This document shows positions 45,872-50,530 of a stretch of DNA of 50,530 nt, piece after piece (position 1 is the stretch's first letter; every line of letters begins with the position of its first letter). A program made the position numbers and the translations under genes. The notes under the pieces were generated by a model. The model was given only the letters and a program-made list of their open reading frames with translations. It was not told the DNA's origin and ran no database searches. This stretch comes from Prochlorococcus sp. AG-363-B04 (GTDB lineage Bacteria > Cyanobacteriota > Cyanobacteriia > PCC-6307 > Cyanobiaceae), in assembly GCA_003278465.1 (NCBI GenBank), contig QCFC01000014.1:1-50530 (forward strand). Direction: 5' to 3'.

Positions 45872-46804
45872 TCATATTTTGACTAGGTTTTCTCCGGAGA
45901 TAGTTTGTGGGCAATAACCTATTTCATTCATAAGAATCTTTGTATCCACTATTGGATAGTAAATATTTTTTCCTTCCTTTTCACGTATGTGCATTGCATC
46001 GTTAGGATCAATATTATTTTCTTTTAATACTTCATAGCAGATTTCAATAATCTTTTTGCTTTTACCTGTACCAATTACAAAGTCTTGATTGACTTTGTCT
46101 TGTTCAATTATGTCACCCAATATGTGCATAAAATCTTTTGCACTACCTATATCAACATGAATATTTAAGTTCCCATAATTCATTTTGATCACCTTACCAT
46201 TTTGTTTATATTGATTTATTGTTTTTTTAATCTTTGATAAGACATAATCTCCTTGCCTAAGAGGTGACTCATGCATTGCAAATATCATATTAAATACACT
46301 TATTTTCTTTTCTGACCTGATTTTTTGAGAATACTGAAAAGAGTGGAGTCTAGATAGCCCATAAGTTGTTGAAGGAGGAACCTTTATTGATTCAGGATCA
46401 AAAATTGGATTATTAACAAAACTTGTTTCACCTGTCATATCCGTTGAGCAGAAATTTATAAGAGTAGGTTGATTATTTAAAGATTGAATTGAATTGATGA
46501 CATTAAATAATGTACACATATTAGTTTGATATAGTTTTATTGGATTTTCTCTGCCTTTCTGGTTACCTACAACAGCCCCTACAAGAATCACATAATCATA
46601 AAATTTTTTTTGTAATATATTTTTAATAGATTCATTCGAATATTCATCTACTCTTATCTTCTTTAGATTGATATTGATCATATTTTCAGATGCTTGATTC
46701 CAATTATTTCTATATAAAAGGGTTACCTGATGCCCCTTGCGAATTAGATAATTAATCAAATAGTATCCATCTTGACCACTACCTCCTATTATAAGGATCC
46801 GCAT
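45872..46804 (-). CDS. Gmd-related SDR protein with altered active site
   Basis: A 310-residue extended SDR related to Gmd/Rmd-type GDP-sugar enzymes. GGSGQDGYYLINYLIRKGHQV is the cofactor-binding start (residues 7-27), and MHESPLRQGDYVLSKI matches Gmd's [15 protein letters not shown]. The catalytic YxxxK is changed to YGLSR: Tyr148 is kept but Arg152 replaces Lys. The Thr-x-Glu pair of Gmd is not preserved (CSTDMTGE). It is therefore probably not a second 4,6-dehydratase. It might be the 4-keto reductase finishing the dideoxy sugar, or an inactive partner of Gmd. The start is the ATG at 46804, 47 bases from a divergent gene. Confidence 0.72.
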   Translation of the reverse strand: MRILIIGGSGQDGYYLINYLIRKGHQVTLLYRNNWNQASENMININLKKIRVDEYSNESIKNILQKKFYDYVILVGAVVGNQKGRENPIKLYQTNMCTLFNVINSIQSLNNQPTLINFCSTDMTGETSFVNNPIFDPESIKVPPSTTYGLSRLHSFQYSQKIRSEKKISVFNMIFAMHESPLRQGDYVLSKIKKTINQYKQNGKVIKMNYGNLNIHVDIGSAKDFMHILGDIIEQDKVNQDFVIGTGKSKKIIEICYEVLKENNIDPNDAMHIREKEGKNIYYPIVDTKILMNEIGYCPQTISGENLVKI

Positions 46805-46851
46805 TAATTCCTTCTAGATTTTCCCATTATAGCCTCTACTGCTAGTTCAAG

Positions 46852-47820
46852 ATGTCAGAATCTAAACAAACCTCTATTTCAGAAAGATTTTCGAATTGTA
46901 TTGATTTACCCATTATTCATGATGTTGATTTGAAGACGAGTTCAAAGGGAGTAAATTCCCATTTAATAAATTCTAATAAAAGAGCCTTGAAAATCTATAT
47001 TGGAACGGGACCAGAAGATCCAGATAGATGCTTTGAGACTAGCCCAGGTTTTATCAAAACATTCCTAGATAATTCTATATTTGTCTTCAATCAAGGAGGC
47101 TTAGGCAATTCAGTTATTCAATCATTTGCAAGCTCTACTAATGCCAAACTTGTGGGTGTAGAGAGTTATTTTAAGGAATTTTCTGGATACAATCCCGTTT
47201 TTTGGGGCTCAATTCGCGGTAGCCATGCAATTCGCATGTATAGGGAATTATCCAGTTTAGATTATATACATTTAGACCACGCTTATTTTACTCGAGGACA
47301 TAACAAAAATAATTATAGAATCTCAATAACCAATACACATGCCTCAGATATCAAATTAGTCCCAAATGACAGATTTTCTCTACACAAAATCAAACTTAGC
47401 AAATGGAGATCTGCTGGTGAGCATATTTTAGTGTGTCCTCCAAGCAAGACTGCTTTAGCAAATAGCAACCAAAAAACATGGCTGGAATCAACTATTTTAG
47501 AAATAAAAAAATATTCCGACAGAAAGATAATCATTAAAAATAAGAATTCTTTAGCTGATATTGATTACTTTAAGGATGCATGGGCAGTTGTTACAGATAT
47601 TTCTAACGTAGCTATCGATTCATATGTTAGAGGAATTCCAGTTGTTGCTACTTCTCAGTCAGTTTATTCATCTATTGGTTCTGTTGGCCTATCTAATATC
47701 GAATGTCCGAGAATAGGTGACAGAGAATTACTATTTAACTGGTTAGCTTATAATCAATTTTCCTTAGACGAGATTAGAACTGGAGAAGCTACTAAAATAC
47801 TTACACATATCTATGGTTAA
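46852..47820 (+). CDS. Unknown protein, glycosyltransferase-like (GT-B-type C-terminal half)
   Basis: A 322-residue protein I can place only loosely. The C-terminal part contains AWAVVTDISNVAIDSYVRGIPVV, then ECPRIGDRELLFNWLAYNQFSLDEIRTGE. That resembles the late, nucleotide-binding half of capsule-type GT-B proteins and a group of phage and surface-polysaccharide proteins ending in a similar LAYxQ(W/F)(T/S)LDEIRxG. The middle has FNQGGLGNSVIQSF and WGSIRGSHAIRMYREL. No signal peptide or membrane helix is seen. It is the only plus-strand gene in this minus-strand block: divergent from the SDR and abutting the oxidoreductase stop with zero bases between. The role is inferred as glycan assembly. 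Confidence 0.6.
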   Translation: MSESKQTSISERFSNCIDLPIIHDVDLKTSSKGVNSHLINSNKRALKIYIGTGPEDPDRCFETSPGFIKTFLDNSIFVFNQGGLGNSVIQSFASSTNAKLVGVESYFKEFSGYNPVFWGSIRGSHAIRMYRELSSLDYIHLDHAYFTRGHNKNNYRISITNTHASDIKLVPNDRFSLHKIKLSKWRSAGEHILVCPPSKTALANSNQKTWLESTILEIKKYSDRKIIIKNKNSLADIDYFKDAWAVVTDISNVAIDSYVRGIPVVATSQSVYSSIGSVGLSNIECPRIGDRELLFNWLAYNQFSLDEIRTGEATKILTHIYG

Positions 47821-48795
47821 CTAACTTACATCTTTATAAATTAAATTGCATAATCTGTTCGTGAATATGCTTGTTTGTAATGCATCATTTAAAACCTTGT
47901 TACGAATAAAATCACTATCTTCATTAGTTAAATTTCCAAGATCATTTATTCTTCTCCATAGTTCTTCAAATATATTCTCTATCAATGAAGATAAAAACAT
48001 TTTTTCTCCAATCAACCCATTAATTATGCCATTTCTAAGATTTAGAGATCCATTTTCAAATAGTAAATCAATTCCCCATGCTTTTTCATTACTTTTAAAG
48101 TTCCAGTTAATTTCTATTTCAGCTTCTTCAATATTTCCATATAATATTCCACCTAAAGCAATCTTACCATCTTTATCCCACAGCATTTCTTTTTTGTCTA
48201 ATTGAATATTTGTATTTCCCAAATTGAAAATATTTTGTACAATGAATATATAATGACAAATAACATTTACAAAAGGATCCTTGTCGCTATATCTACTAAC
48301 TCCATTGAAATTCTTATTACCTTTAACATTTATTGTAACAGCTTTTAATAGGCCCAATCTGTCTAATCTATAATATTCACTATATGCATGAATAATTGGA
48401 TTGTATGCACAGGTATAATTTATATATACTTCATTTTTTAATGATTTTAATTTGATAGCGGCTAGATGGCAATTATCTATTAATTGTTCAAGAGGTTTTT
48501 CGACAATTATTATAGAATTGCAATTATATTTATGAATATATTCTGTAATTATATTAATAGTAGGTAAATGTTTGCTCGTTGAATTAGCTATTATAATTTT
48601 ATCTATAGCTTGCCAATCAATGTTATCTAGTACTTTGTAGCTAATAATTTTATTGCTTAAGGAGCCTATTGAACTTTGAGAAACTCTGTTGACATTAGAT
48701 GTAACTAAATAGTCGATTTTTTCTTGATGATTTTTGATTAATACATTCGCATGTTGTAAAGCAGCAGCTCCACTGCCTACTAATAGACTTTTCAT
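47821..48795 (-). CDS. Gfo/Idh/MocA-family oxidoreductase
   Basis: A 324-residue NAD(P)-dependent dehydrogenase-like protein. The N-terminal Rossmann fold begins KSLLVGSGAAALQHANVL with a variant of the usual GxGxxG. IIIANSTSKHLPTINI and IIIVEKPLEQ match the family's (A)TP..H and EKP(L/F) motifs. EKP carries the lysine commonly used near the nicotinamide. The C-terminal alpha/beta domain is divergent. Such enzymes oxidise or reduce sugars, including nucleotide sugars; the substrate here is unknown. The ATG is at 48795, 15 bases after the radical SAM gene, so an operon is likely. Codon use is very AT-rich. Confidence 0.75.
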   Translation of the reverse strand: MKSLLVGSGAAALQHANVLIKNHQEKIDYLVTSNVNRVSQSSIGSLSNKIISYKVLDNIDWQAIDKIIIANSTSKHLPTINIITEYIHKYNCNSIIIVEKPLEQLIDNCHLAAIKLKSLKNEVYINYTCAYNPIIHAYSEYYRLDRLGLLKAVTINVKGNKNFNGVSRYSDKDPFVNVICHYIFIVQNIFNLGNTNIQLDKKEMLWDKDGKIALGGILYGNIEEAEIEINWNFKSNEKAWGIDLLFENGSLNLRNGIINGLIGEKMFLSSLIENIFEELWRRINDLGNLTNEDSDFIRNKVLNDALQTSIFTNRLCNLIYKDVS

Positions 48796-48810
48796 ATTAG
48801 GTTGATCTAA

Positions 48811-49875
48811 TCAAAGATATCCTAAATACATCGCCCTTTTAATTAGAGTAGATGTGTTTTCACGTTGTATTGATGGATCTTTTTCAATCGGTACATAATG
48901 TTCACATTGAGTACATGGATTTAGATTACCAATACTATAATCTTTAGCTATTGATTCAATCCATTCTTTTCTTATCTCAGAAAATTTTCTTTCGAATAAA
49001 TTACCATGAATCCCTCTAAATCCATAATCAAAACTACATAGGTTTAGACTACCATCAGGAATCAGGACAGGTTGATTTAATTTTCTCTTATTACAAGTAA
49101 AGCCTAACGATGTTTTCATGTTTCCCTGATCTAATTCATCTTTTATTATTTTCATCCCTTCAACTTCTTTAATACCTTCAGCTCTGGATGAAACTTCTTT
49201 TGATAATTTGATATTTTCCTCATAATTCAATACATCTTTGTCAAGGTAGTATTTAATAATCTCCCAAACGTCTTCTCTGAATCTATCTCCGAAAGTCATC
49301 ATTCTAAGTGGCCATGTTAAACCTCTTTTTATATAAGTTTCAATTGTAGTTTTAATATCGCTTAGGTAATTATCATTTGTATAAAGACCCTTCATGTTGT
49401 TTTTGTCATCTGGCAGATGCAAAACTATTAAACTCCAGATTGGGTTTTTGCTTACCCATTCAATACTATCTCTTGATCCATTTAGAGTTGTAGAAATAAC
49501 CTGGTATCTTCCTAAGCTTCTTACTCTGCTAGCCATTTCAGGTAAATCTTTAGAAAGACAGGGTTCAGAATATCCGGTCCATGATATTCCACATGGGATA
49601 TCTAGATTATTAAGAGCTTTTTCAAAATCTTTGGGATCAAGTTTGTTTTTTCGCTTGCCCTTGGTTTGCCTCAATTGATCTTGTGGACAATAATTACAAT
49701 TGACAGGGCATCCAAGAATTGTAGTTATTTCTAACTCATTGCCTAGAACACTATCGCCTCCCCTTTCTGATAATGATGATCCTATACTTAAAGCTTCTGA
49801 TCCTGTAAGATTAATCTTATATTTCAGAGAGGGAACTTGTTTAGTACCTATTAAATTTTGATTATTAGGACTCAT
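48811..49875 (-). CDS. Radical SAM protein with SPASM-like C-terminal cluster motif
   Basis: A 354-residue protein with the radical SAM 4Fe-4S motif CX3CX2C as C56-C60-C63 (TILGCPVNCNYCPQDQ). The C-terminal half has further cysteines in the SPASM arrangement: GFTCNKRKLNQPVLIPDG, LNLCSFDYGFRG and NPCTQCEHYVP. That is typical of enzymes with an auxiliary iron-sulfur cluster. Members modify peptides, proteins or sugars by radical chemistry; nothing here reveals the target. No precursor peptide was noticed nearby. It lies between a TPR protein (10 bases upstream) and a Gfo/Idh/MocA oxidoreductase (15 bases downstream). Confidence 0.85.
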   Translation of the reverse strand: MSPNNQNLIGTKQVPSLKYKINLTGSEALSIGSSLSERGGDSVLGNELEITTILGCPVNCNYCPQDQLRQTKGKRKNKLDPKDFEKALNNLDIPCGISWTGYSEPCLSKDLPEMASRVRSLGRYQVISTTLNGSRDSIEWVSKNPIWSLIVLHLPDDKNNMKGLYTNDNYLSDIKTTIETYIKRGLTWPLRMMTFGDRFREDVWEIIKYYLDKDVLNYEENIKLSKEVSSRAEGIKEVEGMKIIKDELDQGNMKTSLGFTCNKRKLNQPVLIPDGSLNLCSFDYGFRGIHGNLFERKFSEIRKEWIESIAKDYSIGNLNPCTQCEHYVPIEKDPSIQRENTSTLIKRAMYLGYL

Positions 49876-49885
49876 GTTTTAGCTA

Positions 49886-50530
49886 TTAAGAAAGGTTTGA
49901 TATGTTAAAACTAATATTAGTTGGCTTATTTTGTATATTTTCTTTTAGTTGCTTATATGCATTGCTTACTTCATTACTGATTTTATAGCCTTTCTCATCT
50001 ATTTGCTCTATACAATATTTTGCGAAGGATTTATCACCTCGCATTAATGCAAGGTTTCCAGCATTGACAAGACATGCCGTACTATTTGTACCTAAAAGTA
50101 TTGCTTGCAGATAGCATCTTTCAGCATCTCCAAAAGCCTTTAGTCTAATAAAGCTATCACCAGCTATCTCACTAACTTCACCATTGACACCAAGTATTTG
50201 CGTGATGGCATTGCAATCACGCAGAGCACTTTTAGGCTCTTCATTAACGCTTTTCCTTGCTAATTCTATTAATTCTCTAATTTCGTTGTCAATTTCTCGT
50301 TCAGGAAGATCATGATTATTGGTTTTTTTATTCCCTTCTAAAATTTCTTTTTTATATCGTTCCCAGCTATATTCTTCTTCCTCTTCGTTAAACCCGGCAA
50401 GTATTGGATCCTCAATTTGTTCCATCTGATTTTCTTCATCCGGTATGTTCTTAACATTTTCATTTCTTTCATTATTTGTAGCTTGATCTGTATCAGTTTC
50501 AAGAAAATCTATTCTTGATAAATTTGCAAT
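49886..50530 (-). CDS. TPR-like protein, N-terminus beyond window (partial)
   Basis: The first Met in the window is at 50425, but the same frame stays open for all 35 codons to the right edge with the same acidic, Asn/Glu-rich composition. The gene therefore probably begins outside. The visible ~215 residues start with a disordered-looking acidic segment (FNEEEEEYSWERYKK). About three helix pairs of tetratricopeptide character follow: EIAGDSFIRLKAFGDAERCY, LVNAGNLALMRGDKSFAKYC. TPR repeats bind other proteins. It is 10 bases upstream of the radical SAM gene and likely in the same operon. Confidence 0.65.
   Translation of the reverse strand: MANLSRIDFLETDTDQATNNERNENVKNIPDEENQMEQIEDPILAGFNEEEEEYSWERYKKEILEGNKKTNNHDLPEREIDNEIRELIELARKSVNEEPKSALRDCNAITQILGVNGEVSEIAGDSFIRLKAFGDAERCYLQAILLGTNSTACLVNAGNLALMRGDKSFAKYCIEQIDEKGYKISNEVSNAYKQLKENIQNKPTNISFNISNLS

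Noticed and set aside
47846-48205. 119-codon open frame on the plus strand
   Set aside because: Lies wholly antisense to the Gfo/Idh/MocA gene; Ser/Ile/Phe-rich shadow composition without a domain.
50433-50442. TCTTCATCCG matches the 3' end of tRNA-Gly, possibly a right attachment site for an island starting at the tRNA
   Set aside because: Only 10 bases, inside a coding region, expected by chance in 50 kb; no integrase is present.
1-50530. CRISPR arrays, insertion sequences, prophage, rRNA
   Set aside because: No regularly spaced repeats, transposase, integrase or phage structural genes, and no rRNA-like sequence were seen.

Overview
The window looks like chromosomal DNA of Prochlorococcus or a very close marine picocyanobacterium. 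It is AT-rich and tightly packed. It carries the photosystem II gene psbZ, the plastid/cyanobacterial gene ycf23, a cyanobacterial-type aspartokinase with four ACT domains, and cobH. There are no insertion sequences, CRISPR arrays or rRNA genes. Species and ecotype cannot be fixed from this sequence alone.

Region 1 (1-13.9 kb) is core genome: the end of dapA, rnj (RNase J), tilS, ycf23, uvrB, lysC, holA, cobH, mutS, psbZ, ribH and a tRNA-Gly(GCC). These serve lysine synthesis, RNA decay, tRNA modification, DNA repair and replication, corrin and riboflavin synthesis, and photosystem II.

Region 2 (13.9-27.9 kb) begins just after the tRNA and is a cell-surface polysaccharide island. It holds a GNAT enzyme, a short ORF made of a 9-bp tandem repeat, a cysteine-type sulfatase and a sulfotransferase. 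The full dTDP-L-rhamnose set rfbA-rfbC-rfbD-rfbB follows, then two GT2 glycosyltransferases, a Wzt/Wzm-type ABC exporter, an 819-residue sulfotransferase-GT2 fusion and an RgpF-like rhamnan protein. Together they suggest a rhamnose-rich polymer that is assembled inside the cell, exported by an ABC transporter and possibly sulfated.

Region 3 (28-32.6 kb) has the essential gene secA embedded in the island, followed by a GT25-like transferase coupled to a KdsB-like CMP-sugar synthetase.

Region 4 (32.7-40.5 kb) is a split type I secretion cassette: an HlyD-type adaptor, then a cytosolic parvulin overlapping a 997-residue exporter (cNMP-binding domain, degenerate C39 domain, ABC exporter). A GT4 and two methyltransferases on the other strand sit between the two halves. 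A perfect 34-bp palindrome lies just past the exporter.

Region 5 (40.5-50.5 kb) is mostly minus strand and visibly AT-richer. A tightly coupled run reads SDR, gmd, a ColD-like PLP dehydratase with His in place of the PLP lysine, two different Fe(II)/2-oxoglutarate oxygenases, and a glycosyltransferase. I infer a GDP-3,6-dideoxyhexose (colitose-like) sugar pathway with oxidative tailoring. Upstream are a glycosyltransferase-like unknown on the plus strand, a Gfo/Idh/MocA oxidoreductase, a radical SAM/SPASM protein and a TPR protein cut by the window edge.
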